From Voacanga thouarsii (taxonomy: Eukaryota > Streptophyta > Magnoliopsida > Gentianales > Apocynaceae), in contig JANUWF010001683.1 in the NCBI GenBank assembly GCA_026120185.1, forward strand, positions 3,294,001 to 3,358,000: a stretch of 64,000 bases of DNA, read 5' to 3'. The notes beneath the pieces were generated by a model. It searched no databases. It was not told the origin of the DNA and worked only from the letters and a program-made list of their open reading frames with translations. The position numbers were made by a program, and so were the translations under genes. Below are positions 11,092 through 22,216 of this stretch, piece by piece (position 1 is the stretch's first letter; the number at the start of each line of letters is the position of its first letter).

Positions 11092-12216
11092 TGATAGGAA
11101 TCCACCCAAGCATCATGCCAAAGCTAAAGAAGGGGGATGGAGATTCAAAGCTCATTCCATGGTGCTAAGAAAGAATTTAAATTATGAAGGCTTTCAATGG
11201 AGGATTCAAGCCAAACAAGTCACCAAGTCAAGGAATAAAAAGATAGTAAAGAAGTGGGTGCCAAAGGGAAGCTTGAAATTCCATCAAGAAGATAAATCAA
11301 GAACCAAGAAAGTTGTCAAGTGATGGAGGATCAAAGAAGGGCCAAGAAGATCAAAGCTTGAACAATAATTTGTATAGAAGATAAAGTGCATGTGGGAGAA
11401 AGGTTGAGAACAAGAAAAATGAACCGACCATGTGGAGAACAATGCGGGCCCAGTGCCAGGCCCAACAAGTTAACCTGGAGCCAAGCCCTCTTGGCCTATT
11501 GGCCAATTTTGATAGTGCGGACCCGGCGCCAGGCCTAAAAGCCGATCTAGTGCTAGGTCACTTCAGGCATAGCCCATTTTTGCTATTTTTTCTTATTTTG
11601 TTTTACTTTTGTCTTTAATTTAATTCCCACGACTTTTAATATCTAATAGGGAGATTTTGGACATTTTAAAGGGATGAAAGGCTAAGATTTCATCTCACTT
11701 TAGTTAGGTTTAAATGCATATATATATGACATTATAACACTTCAAATATAACAAATTTGAATATTTATAGAAGTCAAATAGTCTCTTTTAAGAGCATTGA
11801 GAGGTGATTCCTCTTGGGTAAATCCCATAAACATCAAGACCATTCATATAGCCTAGTCCTTCCCTATGTATTAAGTCTCTAAACTCTTTTAGTATAGATC
11901 AATTAGCTTACTAATTTGGGTCTTAGGTTATAGATAATCTAAGGTTCTTGTTAGAGGTAAAGTTAATTGCCTATATCATTTTCTTCAAAGTGTTATTGGT
12001 TTCTTTTCTATTCAAGGGTCTTTGGTTGTGATATGGATTACTTGATTCTCATTTCTAGTGTTCTAAGTTCTTTATTTTTGCTTAAGGTCCTAGTATTTAA
12101 ATTGGGTGTGTCATTTCTTCACTAAACTCACAATTTTGAGTTCTTGATTAGGTATTATCTTTTGCCCTAAATTTAGCCACAAAATTCATTGAGAAATCAT
12201 CCCTAAGGTTATATCA
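11092..12216 (+). mobile_element. Gyp-A 3' LTR
   Basis: A complete 1125-bp LTR runs from TGATAGGAATCC to GGTTATATCA and is followed by CCAAA. A possible TATA element lies near 11717 (TATATATATGAC). The GC-rich block at about 11446-11570 stands out from the AT-rich rest. It is uninterrupted and serves as the reference for the split 5' copy. Confidence 0.92.
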
Positions 12217-12420
12217 CCAAACAAAGTAGGCAACATATGGAAGTCTCACTTCCTTAGGTTGCCTAATACCTTATATTATACATAAATGGTGGCCTAGGGA
12301 GCAACCCAATAGAGACTTCCTTAGGCTGCCTAGTACCTTGTATTATACACACATGGTGGCCCTGGGAGGCTCCCTTCCTGGGTTATTTAGAAGTAAAAAC
12401 AATTCCTTATATAGGAGCAT

Positions 12421-12446
12421 GGTAGCCTAGGGTTCCCTAGGCTACC
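12421..12446. repeat. Perfect hairpin
   Basis: Arms GGTAGCCTAGGG and CCCTAGGCTACC are exact reverse complements with a TT loop. A second, imperfect hairpin of the same type follows at about 12480-12512. Confidence 0.9.
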
Positions 12447-13057
12447 TAGATCAAGTCAAAAGCATGCCCATACAACTACCTGGCAGCCTTGGGAAGACTA
12501 CCCTGGGCTACCTGGTTCCACTTCCCTGGGTCGCCTACTTGCACAGATTCACGCATTTATGTAATTTTTTTGATTTTTTTTTGTCATTGTACACTATATA
12601 TACACCATTATAAATCCTAAAAACAAATTCTCGATTGGATAACAACCAAGAGATCCCTTAGGGAGCTCAGAAAAACACTAAGAAAGGAAGGATCTTGGAG
12701 AAGCAAGGAGAAGAAGAATGGATTGTTCAAGGAAATCCAAGGAAGAAGAAGTTGAAGATATTTTCTATGAGTGAAGTTCTTTATTTTTCTTTGTATTACA
12801 CTTAAACAATATTCAGATTTATATGGTTTTAGTTGTATTTGAGAGATGAATCCAAATCTATGTTCTTGTGTTGAATTATTACTAAGTTTTGTTGAATTCT
12901 AAATCTTGTATTTAATTACTTGGACATTATTATGTTGGATTGATTATTTGGGTTTGATCGATTTATTCAATTGATTACTTCACTCTTAATGATTTTAAGG
13001 GGTGGGTTTAGGAGTTGAACACAAAATTAATTAGTGTAATGTTTATTTTTATGTGAT

Positions 13058-13173
13058 TAACTTGAGAGAGAGGTTGAAGTATTAGAACTTGATAGTCGAT
13101 GAGTTTTCAATATTGTAACTCGAGAGAGAGGTTGAAGGATTAGAACTTAATAGTCGATGAGTTTTCAATATTG
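13058..13173. repeat. 58-bp tandem duplication
   Basis: Two adjacent copies (13058-13115 and 13116-13173) each contain GAGAGAGAGGTTGAAG and TAGTCGATGAGTTTTCAATA and differ at only a few positions. Confidence 0.92.
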
Positions 13174-13552
13174 TCTAGAGATAGCGATATTTGCGGCTTC
13201 CGAGTACTTTTTGGGGGATCAGTGAGTGTAATACTTCCTTACGTTACGTTGATTAGGTAGAGCTATCAATTAATTGGGTCTTAGAAAAGAGAATCTTATA
13301 ACTCGAGAGAGAGTGAAGTTTATTCTTGAAAACTTATACTGGTGCTCGAATTAGGATTTGATAACTGTAGTAGCTTACTCTTTACTTGACATGTTCTTGG
13401 GAGATTTCTTTTTGTACGTGGCCTTTCTCGTATTCTTACTCATTGATGATCATTATGACTTTTCTCGTGTGGGTCCGATATACTTTCTATTATTGTAGTT
13501 TAACATAGTTAGTTTTATTGACCTTGTCTATTTATTTATTTTGGCTAAATAA

Positions 13553-14426
13553 TGAGATCAGAGCAAAGTAACCCAGGAACATGAAAAGTGTGAAGAGATG
13601 GATGCTAAAGAGAGGGCCAAAGAAAGTTGCATTTGCTCAACAATTTGTATGGAAGGCCAAAGGAGTATAAGAGAAGACTGCGGACAAGAAAATGAACCCG
13701 CTGTTGAAGAACAGTTCCGAACCAGCATCGACTTGGCTCAGCCTGTTGGCCAACTTTTCCCAGATCACGCTGGCCCCAACCCACTTCGGGCGAGTCCTAG
13801 TTTTGCTTAATTTTCTATTTCTTATTTTGTTTTGTTTCCAATTTAAATTTCATGATGTTTATTATGTAATAGGGATATTTTGGACCTTTTAAAGGCTTGA
13901 ATGGTTGAGATTTTATCTCACCTTAGTTAGGTTTAGATGCCAATAGATATAGCATTATAACATTTCAAATATAAGTTGGATATTATTATTGAGATCAAAA
14001 GACACTCTTGAGAGAGTTCTTTAAGGATTCTTCCATGAAGGCCAAGACCAATCTTAGGATTCTATTCCTTGCTTTTGATTTATGTCTATAAACTCTTAAG
14101 GATAGATCAAACTAACCTATCAAAATAGAATCTTAGTTTCTTGCTAATCAAATGTCTAGAGTAGAGGTTAACTTTGGTTGCCTAGTTCATCTTCTTCAAG
14201 TGTTCTTGACTCTTTAGTTGGGTTGAGGGTTCTTGGGTATAAATTAGTAGACTTGATTCTCATTTTTAGAGTTCTATGTTCTTTATTTTAGCTTAGGGTC
14301 CTAGTATTTGAATTGGGTATCTTGTTTCTTCACTAAATTCACTGTTTTGAGTTCTTAAAGGGTCTTACATTTTACCCCACATTTAGCTAAGAAATTCATT
14401 GAGAAATCGACCCATAGATCATATCA
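13553..14426 (+). mobile_element. Gyp-G 5' LTR
   Basis: The right part clearly matches the Gyp-A LTR (shared ATAGGGATATTTTGGAC and CTCACCTTAGTTAGGTTTA). It ends GATCATATCA at 14426, followed by a primer site. The left end is less certain: TGAGATCAGAGC at 13553 has the TG start expected and gives 874 bp. Related to, but distinct from, Gyp-A. Confidence 0.7.
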
Positions 14427-14433
14427 AATTGTT

Positions 14434-14444
14434 TGGTATCAAAG
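14434..14444 (+). promoter_or_regulatory. Primer binding site of Gyp-G, one base changed
   Basis: TGGTATCAAAG lies 7 bases after the LTR end. It differs from the tRNA-iMet complement by one G to A change. Confidence 0.8.
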
Positions 14445-15758
14445 CGAGGGAAGCTTAATTCTTATCAAGGCTTGGTCTTCAAGAAAAAGGCTTCAAAGTT
14501 TCAAGAAAAATATAGCAAACTCATCACTAAGGAAGGTGCTTCAAAGAGGTCTTCAAAAATATAATTTTTCTTGATGTCCTTATTGAGAAATTGATCTTAT
14601 ATACTGGGTTGATATTTGAGTAGCTATTTGAAAATTTAAAGTACATAAATCTTGTGATTTTTTGGGTTTATTTACTGCAAATTTGTTGAGCTCAAAAGGA
14701 GTCCCATAACTCATTTTCATGTTAAATTTGTGAGCTATAAAATTCATATTTTTTACTTCTACTTGTTGAGAAATTATTCCTTGATGTTAGAATAATGATT
14801 GGGGATTGACTTTTCCTTTGATTCTTGAGTTTTTTGGTTGTTACAAGTGTGAAAATCTTAAAACCCCTCGAGTTACGAGGTTCCATCTCAAGTGTTTGAT
14901 ATTTTGCATGAATAAACTTTTCACTTGAACTTATGGCTAAAACTTTTGTCAATACTTTCTATAGTTGATTATCTATTATTTTCAAGTAATTAGGAGACAT
15001 TGATTGTCCATTTGAGATTATCTTAGTTGTTAAATTCTTGCTCTTGCTCTTGAATTCTATATTCCTTGAACCTTTAGTGTTACATTGAAATTCTTGTTAT
15101 GTTTTGTCCATTCACCTATTCCTTAGTCAATTTTGTTGAGCTTCTTGAATTCATTAAATCTACTTAATTGATATAGACTCCTTGAAGCTCATTGTTGTGT
15201 GTTAATCAACTTTCACCATTAGTCATCTAGTTGGTTGTCCTTAGAGAGTTAGTGGACTTGTCAAAGTTTGGACTAATTCCTCAGTAATTTGGGAGACTTT
15301 TGTGGGAAGAATTTTTTGAGTACTTGAGTGAATTGGAAAAGGCAAGAGGGTGAGCATATTGATATAAAAGCCAAAGAGATTTAAACACGAGGGTGAGTGC
15401 AAACAAGTAAGAGAATGCTTGTAAGGAATATTTCTTCTATCTAAACCATCCAAGTAAAGTTCTAATAAAATGTTGCAAGACTCTTTTAATATTCGAGCCA
15501 TCTTTGAAACTCTCAATGCGAAAATAGATGACATGAGAAGAGATATAAATGAATTGCAAACCAACCAAGGCCAAGCCTCAATCGTTGCATAAAGAAAGGG
15601 TCATAGAGAACAAGATAGTCCTAGAATGAGGGTGGGAAACAATGTCACACCCCCATTGTATGATCAAAGAGAGGATTGGGATGAACAATCTGTAGGAAGC
15701 CATCCACCTACACTATTGAAGGGAGGTAGGCAAGGGTTGAGAGTCCAATTAATCTGGA
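14445..15758 (+). pseudogene. Gyp-G leader and start of gag, truncated
   Basis: The leader matches the Gyp-A leader (for example GGCTTCAAAGTTTCAAGAAA). The gag start ATG at 15470 reads MLQDSFNIRAIFETLNAKID then DMRRDINELQTNQ before a stop about 40 codons in. The downstream frame with NNVTPPLYDQREDWDEQS is the usual next gag segment. At about 15758 it stops abruptly and Copia-C LTR sequence begins. The rest of gag, pol and the 3' LTR is missing, apparently through a deletion that fused two elements. Confidence 0.7.
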
Positions 15759-16513
15759 AGAGAATATAATTTATTTTAAGAGTCTAATTAGAACTAATTA
15801 ATTAGTATTGGGTTTTAATAAGACCCCAAAAAGATAATTAATTAATTAAGAGAATTGGATTGGAATAAATTAATTAATTAGGCTGATATATGTTGACATA
15901 TATTAAGAGTCCAATTAGAATTAATTAATTAGTCTTAGCCCAAAAAAGATAATTAATTAATTAAGAGAATTAAACCAGCCTTGGATTAGTTTTAGAGCAT
16001 AGCACCAAGCCTATTAGGGCTTAATGTTTTCGGCCATTAGGGCTTAATAAAGGCCTAAGGCTGGCCGAAAATATGATGCAAGAGAGGAAGGAAAAATAAC
16101 ATGGTTTTTTGCATGACTTCTCTTCTCTGGAAGTGTGTACCATCTCCTTTCCTTTCTCTCTGGTCTTTCGTCCTTTCTTTTTCCTCTTGATAGTAGAGTG
16201 TGTTTTGATTATCCAAAAGGAGCTCTCACCAAGCTAACACGAAGAGCAAGGAAGAGTCATATTCTAGAAGACAAAGAGAAGTAGTTTGTAGACACTTGAG
16301 GCGTAAGAGTAGAAGATTAGCGAGAGTTCCAGTTGAACAACAGGTGCCTCCTTCTCCCCCTCTAATACAGGAAGAAGTTCCAGTGTAACACGTCCCTACA
16401 TTGGTCAATCCGTGACCAATAAAGAAAATTAAGTACTCCCCCCTAGATGTGGCTCGGAAAACTAAAAAATTTTCTGCTGCTTTTTCTTTGATGTTTTCTG
16501 TATTCATCCTTCA
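15759..16513 (+). mobile_element. Copia-C 5' LTR, 3' part only
   Basis: Only the last 755 bp or so of the LTR is left. It matches the Copia-C 3' LTR from about 24018 onward, including a duplicated block with AAGAGTCCAATTAGA, and then contains the terminal 444 bp that the 3' LTR lacks because Gyp-B interrupts it. It ends TTCATCCTTCA, directly before the primer site. Roughly the first 1 kb is missing, lost at the junction with Gyp-G. Confidence 0.82.
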
Positions 16514-16515
16514 AG

Positions 16516-16527
16516 TGGTATCAGAGC
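16516..16527 (+). promoter_or_regulatory. Primer binding site of Copia-C (tRNA-iMet type)
   Basis: TGGTATCAGAGC lies two bases after the LTR end and matches the initiator tRNA complement exactly. Confidence 0.92.
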
Positions 16528-19061
16528 CACAATTTTCATTTAGGAGCATGTACTAGGGTTAAAACTGGAAAAATGTAGTTCCTTTACTATTAAAAAATGA
16601 ATCTTTTATGATTTCATGTGATTCTTCATACATTGATTTCTAGAGTTCATATACGCCTCACGATTAAATGCATAGGATCATGTATTCTAATAGTTTTCCC
16701 ATCATTTTTCTAGTTTCAAGTAGATTTGTTGTACGCCTCATAGTTAGCAGCATAGGTGTTTGTAAAGGTATGTTTTTTATGCCTGGTTTAGTATTTTGTT
16801 GTATTCTTTTAACCTGTAAATCTTGGGGACTAAAGAATGTGATGGCTAGAATTTTTGAGGAGTAAAAAGTGACTAAAAAGCTAGATTTTTTTGAAAATTC
16901 GTGAACTCCAAAGCTGACTCGATGCCAAGTGGGCCAATTGGACCAGGTGCCAGGTCGACTCTGCCTAGTCGGAGGTTTTGGGAAACATAGCAGACCCGGC
17001 GCCAGAAGGGCCCAACATACCAGGCGCTAGGTCCATTCTGTCCAGAGAAGTTGTGTGCAAATTGTCCAAGAAAAGGAGAGCACTGCTGAAGTTCTGTACC
17101 TCAATTTATTCATTGATGTAATCATGTTTTGAAACTATTATATGAGGTTAATTTTTTGCAATAGTTTTATTTATATATAGAGGAATAATTTGCATGAAAA
17201 TGAATAGTAAAGGATGGAACTACCTTAGGATTAAAAAAGATCATTAATTTTTAATTCATGATGTTTAATTCATTGTTTGGTCACTTAGGAACAAGTGAAT
17301 AGTTTGAGCATGAGAAAATTTACTTTTATTATCACGCTTATTTTGTTTTTGTTATCAAATGCACAAGTTCTTGAGAGACAAAAGCTTCACTAGATAGAAT
17401 GGTTTTTGATAAAACGTTTTAATCTAAGAAAATTTAAAAATAAAAGAGTTCATGGTTTATTCTCTTGAAGGATATATTCTTTAACATAGAGAATAATATT
17501 GAACTTAAGGTTATTTATTTCAATTTTTACTTGGTTATTAACTTAGAATAGTAAAATAAATTCATAGTTTATTCTCTCAAAGGATTTAATCCTTGACATA
17601 GAGAATAATATTAAATTTTAGATTAAAGTTAATGAAACCATAAGATCATAAAAAATATTTTTGGGCCTAAAACTCTATTTTCAATAAAAGATTATGATGA
17701 GACTCTACTTCATCATGGAGGTCAAGATCAAGGAAGGGGAGGCGTGACCGTGCAAGGACAAGGACCGATGACAAGATCTAGGACCAAAAAGCTTCAAAAT
17801 GAGTTTCAATTGCTCATAAAACTATGCATGAGGATGGAAGAGGGTTGGAGGGTTGAGGAAGCTAGCCAATAGCTCATTTTGATGATTATCCAAGAAGGAC
17901 CCCAATAAGAACTCAAGCTGGCAACAAAGACGGATGAAATTTGACCAAAAGTTGGCCTTCCAGCGGACATCCGGCACTAGCCCAAGTAGTCAAACTGGCG
18001 CCGGCTTCATTCTGGCACATGATCGGCCGAAAACAGTGCCTAACCGGCACTGGCTCCAGCCTGGGTAGCCGACTGCTGCCCCGCGTTTTTTATGTTTTCT
18101 TCGATTTTTCTTCATTTTAAATATTTTGTAAAGACTTATTAAAGCCCTAAATTGTATTAGAACCTCAGGGATTACTTAGCTAGGGTTAGGGTAGTATAAA
18201 TACAACTTTTAGTAATTTGACAACACAATTCACACACTTTATTCAAATTTGAAGAGAAAGTCTTAAGAGGCCCTAGTCTCCTTGTTCATCTTGTTCAAGA
18301 CCATGCTTAAGGGTTAGTCCTCCTTATAAATGAGTCTATAAAATCTTTTGGATAATCTAATGTGATTTCTTTCAATGGGTCTTAGTTGCTTTACTCTTCT
18401 AAGGTTTGTTTGAATTCCATTACTTGGGTGCCTATTTTCTCTATTCTTTTGTTCTTGTTTGCCTTTGTTGCTTCAAGGATATTGGGGTGAGATTATAGTA
18501 GAACTTTCTACTATTTTTGAGGGTCTTTAAAGCTTAGTTCTTCAAGGGTTTGATAGATGGTAGGTTATTAGTTTAATTTCTCCTTATTGTCTCAAGAAAT
18601 TTACTGTTTTGGTCCCTTAGGATGAGCTAAACTCTTAATCAACTAAATCACCAACAATACCAAGAAAAAAGTCAACTCAAGATCATATCAGATTAAGCAG
18701 GAGAGGGGTTCTAATGACCCCATGGCTTTCATCACAACTCTCATTAGATATAGTGAATTTTTTCGTGTCATTCTTAGTATGACCCCTTATATGATGGATT
18801 TCCACGAATATCTAGAACTAATGGAAGAGTAAAATTAAAAGCCTAAGTAGGAGAGGTGGCGTGAATTAGTGATGGTTATACAATTTAATTTAGGATTCTA
18901 TTAAGCTTCCTACGAAGCTCTGTCAGCTTTTCTAAGAGCTAAACTATTTATATTATTGACAATGGTTTTAAAAGTCATCTATTATCAAAGAAATAATATA
19001 AACAATGTGCATTTTTATTTCTTGCAAACTAAATGAATGTTTTTTTTGCATAATATTAGAA
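16528..19061 (+). other. Copia-C untranslated leader, carrying a solo LTR
   Basis: Between primer site and gag I see no convincing coding frame. Two duplicated blocks starting near 17447 and 17559 share TTTATTCTCT and CATAGAGAATAATATT about 112 bp apart. A GC-rich block at 16918-17045 contains CCAGGTGCCAGGTCG and CCCGGCGCCAG, resembling blocks in the gypsy LTRs. Solo LTR-F (17695-18690) is inserted here. Bases 18696-19061 resume the leader. Confidence 0.6.
17695..18690 (+). mobile_element. LTR-F: solo LTR of a Gyp-A-related family
   Basis: A 996-bp unit from TGATGAGACTCTAC to GATCATATCA is flanked by the exact duplication GATTA (17690-17694 and 18691-18695). The end CATATCA, the GC-rich middle (17955-18090) and a TATA-like TATAAATAC near 18195 follow the layout of the Gyp-A and Gyp-G LTRs, but the sequence is well diverged from them. 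No internal part is present. It entered the Copia-C leader after that element was in place. Confidence 0.9.
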
Positions 19062-19860
19062 ATGTCTGGTTTTAGTCAATTGTTAATCATTCTTAAGGAG
19101 AATAAGTTGACAGGCCCAAATTATGTAGATTGAAAGAGGAACTTGAACATAGTACTTACTACCAAGGAGTACAAGTATGTTCTTATGGATCCCTGTCCTG
19201 AGATTAGGGAAGAATCCACTGATCAGGAGCGAGAGGTCAAGAAGGCATTGAAGAAAGCCGATGAGATGGCTAAGTGCTACATGTTGGCTTTCATGTCTAA
19301 TGTGATCTAATTTAAGCATGAGTACATGGCCACTACGTACGACATGGATTTGTCATTGCGTACTATGTTTGCTGACAAGAGCTAGTCTGCAAGGAAGGAA
19401 GCTCTTAGGGCAATCATGAAAAATAGGATGGCTAAGAGGGCATCTGTTCGAGAGTATCTGCTCAAGATGATTACGTACTTTGAGGAGGCCGAGGTCTGAG
19501 GCCCAACAATAGATCCTGAGAGCTAAATTGACATGGTTCTTGAAACTTTGCTTGATTCATATTCTTAGTTTAAGTTGCACTACAACATGAACAAGTTGGA
19601 TATGAATCTCACGGAGCTTATGAAAGAGTTGCAGGCGGTAGAAAAGATCATGAAGCCCATGTCAAAGGTTTGGTCTCTCGTTCTACTTCTTCTTCTAGAA
19701 TTAAGGTGAAGCCTAAGAAATTCAATAAGAAGAATGTCCAGAACAACACAAGGGCCCAGTCCATAGTATCTAGTCAGGCCAAGCCCAAAGGAAAATGTTT
19801 CAAGTGTGGCAAGAAGGGGCATTAGAAGAAAGATTGACCAGACTTCTTAGCCAAGTCTAC
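19062..19860 (+). pseudogene. Copia-C gag remnant with zinc knuckle
   Basis: ATG at 19062 opens MSGFSQLLIILKENKLTGPN and then NYVD, a copia gag start, with a stop soon after. Later pieces KKADEMAKCYMLAFMSNV, DMDLSLRTMFADKS and HYNMNKLDMNLTELMKEL are the usual nucleocapsid-capsid segments. The zinc knuckle at 19796-19837 reads CFKCGKKGH then stop, KKD, stop, so the third cysteine is lost. At least five in-frame stops make it non-functional. Confidence 0.85.
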
Positions 19861-20330
19861 TTCAGGTATTGCTCTATACCTAGAGACTATTTTGATGGTT
19901 GGATCAACATCTTCCTAGATAGCTTATTCTGGAGCCACTGACCATGTTTGTAACTCTTTGCAGGGGTTCAGAAGGATAAGGAGACTCAATAAAGGTGAGC
20001 ATGGACTTCAAGTAGGCAGAGCAAGAATACGAGCTGAAGCAGCGAGAGATCTTGAGCTTATTTTTTATTGTAATAGGAAGTTAGTTTTAAAAGATATTTT
20101 ACATATTTCTTATTTTAAACAGAATTTAGTTTCAGTTTCCAAATTGATGAGTCAAGGATATTCTGTTTCTTTCCATTCTAACCTTTCCATCAGTAGAGCT
20201 GGTAATTTAATTTGTACAGGAAATATGTATGGAAATATTTTTTATATACATCATATTAGGAATCAAGTAAATAATATTCAAAAAGTACCTGATAATAAAA
20301 AGAGAAAGGCCATATCAAATGACTCGTATT
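19861..20330 (+). pseudogene. Copia-C protease and linker remnant
   Basis: The translation IAYSGATDHVCNS (from about 19919) is the copia aspartic protease active site, with the catalytic Asp of D-S-G-A replaced by Tyr. A frame open from 19958 to 20335 continues with LVLKDILHISYFKQNLVSVS and KLMSQGYSVSFHSN, the protease tail before integrase. Confidence 0.8.
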
Positions 20331-21300
20331 TGTAGCATCTAAGATTAGGACATATAAATCTCAATCCAATTCAGAGGCTAATCCATGATGGGCCTTTGGG
20401 TCCATTGAGATTGAAAGAATGGCTTCAGTATGAATCTTGCCTTAAAGGTAAAATGACCAAAAGGCCCTTTACTAAAAAGGTGGATAGAGCTATGGAAATA
20501 CTAACACTAGTTCATACCGATATTTGCAGTTCTATGATTACACTAGCTAGAGGAGGCTACGAGTACTTCATTACTTTCACAGATGATCACACTCATTTTA
20601 GTTGTATTTATCTGATAAGGCACAAGTCTGACTCTTTTGATAAATTCAAGGAGTTTAAGGCTGAAGTGGAGTGTCAAATAGGTAAATTAATTAAAATTTT
20701 GAGATCGGATCATGATGGAGAGTACCTCCTCAGTGAGTTTAAGGACTACTTAGTGCATCACGACATAGTATCTCAGTTAACTATGCCTGGGACTCCCTAG
20801 CAGAACAGAGTAGCTAATGGAAGAAATAAAACTTTAATAGAAATGGTCAGAAGTATGATGAGTCATGCATCTCTTCCTATTTCTTTTTAGGGTATGCCTT
20901 AGAAACAACATCATATATTTTAAACTTGGTACCTTCTAAATCAGTACCTAGGACACTCTATAAGATGTAGACTAAACGAAAGCCTAGTCTGAACCATCTC
21001 AAAATATGGGATTGTCCAACTTATGTGCTGGCAAAAGGAAATAAGATAGAACCAACATAAGAGTTATGCTACTTTGTTGGGTATCCAAAAGGAATGAGAG
21101 ATGGATATTTCTATCATCCTCAAGAGCATCAGGTACTTATTAGTACTAATGCTAGATACTTAGAGGATGAACAAGTTACATCCACCACGGGTTCAAGCAG
21201 AATACAGTTAGAAGAAAAGTTGGTCACTGATTCAACTTTAGGTACTTCTAACACCCTGATCGAGGAATCAAGAGAAACATTACTAGATGTTCCTATATAA
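20331..21300 (+). pseudogene. Copia-C integrase remnant
   Basis: The N-terminal zinc-binding part starts HLRLGHINLNPIQRL near 20336. Its first cysteine reads Tyr (QYESCLKGKM). The core shows VHTDICSS, FITFTDDHTHF and LRSDHDGEYL, carrying the first two catalytic Asp. The segment that should hold the third acidic residue reads NRVANGRNKTL, so that residue appears lost. The later part has YFVGYPKGMRDGYFY and the C-terminal tail up to 21300. Frame is open at 20396-20800 and then broken by stops. Confidence 0.85.
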
Positions 21301-21399
21301 ACTGAGCCTCGTCGTAGTGAAAGGATCACAAGAGTTCCAGAAAGGTGGACATGAGAGATCTATGATCTAGTCTCTGATTATTCGGAATAAAATCCCATA

Positions 21400-22216
21400 A
21401 GATACGAGGAGGCTATTATTGATACTGATGTAGACAAATAGAAGCTAGCCATGAATGCTGAGATTGAGTCCATGTACCTCAATTAGGTCTGGGATCTTGT
21501 CACTATACCTGATGGGATAAAACCCGTCAGGTGTAAGTAGGTATATAAGAGGAAGAGAGGTGTGGATGGAAAGGTTAAAACTTATAAAGCGAGGTTGGTT
21601 GCTAAATGTTATACTCAGAAAAAAAGGGATCAATTATGAGGAAACCTTTTCACCAGTAGCTATGGTTAAGTCTATCCAAATTCTCTTAGCCATCACATGT
21701 CATTATTCCTACGAGATATGGCAGATGGATGTCATGATGGCCTTCTTAAATGGCTATCTTAGCGAAGATAGCTATATCACCAGCCAGAAGGTTTTGTTGC
21801 TAAAGGTCAAGAACAGATGGTCTGTAAGCTTAAGAAGTCCATCTATAGACTTAAAGCAAGCGTCACAAGCATAGAACATACATTTTGATGAAACTGTGAA
21901 AGCTTATAGCTTATTTAAAATATGGATGAACCATGTGTGTATAGGAAATTAGACAGTGGCAAAGTGATTTTCTTGGTGCTTTATGTAGATGACATTCTAC
22001 TATTTGAAAATAATGTAGGGTTGTCATCCGTCAAGGATTGATTATCTAGTCAATTTAGCATGAAAGACATGGGGGAAGCTAGCCATATTCTAGGCATTAA
22101 GCTTCTTAAAGATAAGAAGCAAAGAATGTTAGGCTTATTCCAATCTGCTTATAATGACAAGATAGTGGTCAAGTACAACATGGATTAATATAAAGGGGCT
22201 ATTATATCCTTTAGAC
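21400..22216 (+). pseudogene. Copia-C reverse transcriptase remnant
   Basis: Pieces in order: AEIESMYLN near 21455, GVDGKVKTYKARLVAK near 21562, NYEETFSPVAMVKSIQILLA at 21630-21690, and WQMDVMMAFLNGYL at about 21720. The catalytic YVDD is readable at 21982-21993 (LYVDDILLF). Frame shifts and stops (including CK*VYKRK) break it. The type is Ty1/copia. Confidence 0.87.

Larger units (their letters stand above)
5236..12216 (+). mobile_element. Gyp-A: internally deleted Ty3/gypsy element
   Basis: The element runs from TGATAGGAATTC to GGTTATATCA and has the perfect 5-bp duplication CCAAA at 5231-5235 and 12217-12221. In order it has: a 5' LTR split by a copia solo LTR; a partial extra LTR; a tRNA-iMet-type primer site; a leader and gag remnant; an aspartic protease remnant; a Lys/Glu-rich tail; a polypurine tract; and a 3' LTR. 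Reverse transcriptase, RNase H and integrase are absent, so it could only have moved with proteins supplied by a relative. The protease type (IIDGGS) is that of plant Ty3/gypsy elements; I do not assign a lineage. Confidence 0.9.
12222..13552. repeat. Unclassified LTR-like stretch with hairpins and a tandem duplication
   Basis: No coding frame is convincing. The first 320 bases hold repeated units around CTTCCTTAGG.TGCCTA and CCTGGGCTACCTGG that form inverted repeats, including a 12-bp perfect hairpin at 12421-12446. A TATA-like CTATATATACACC follows near 12592, then AT-rich sequence with a 58-bp direct duplication at 13058-13173. This layout (repeat block, TATA, long AT-rich part) suggests an LTR or the leader of an element whose other parts I cannot find here. 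Confidence 0.4.

Noticed and set aside
12240..13173. CRISPR-like array
   Set aside because: The repeats are few, unequal and without regular spacers, and this is plant nuclear DNA.
16226..16507. A 93-codon minus-strand frame in the Copia-C LTR
   Set aside because: It lies in LTR sequence and has no domain; chance frame.
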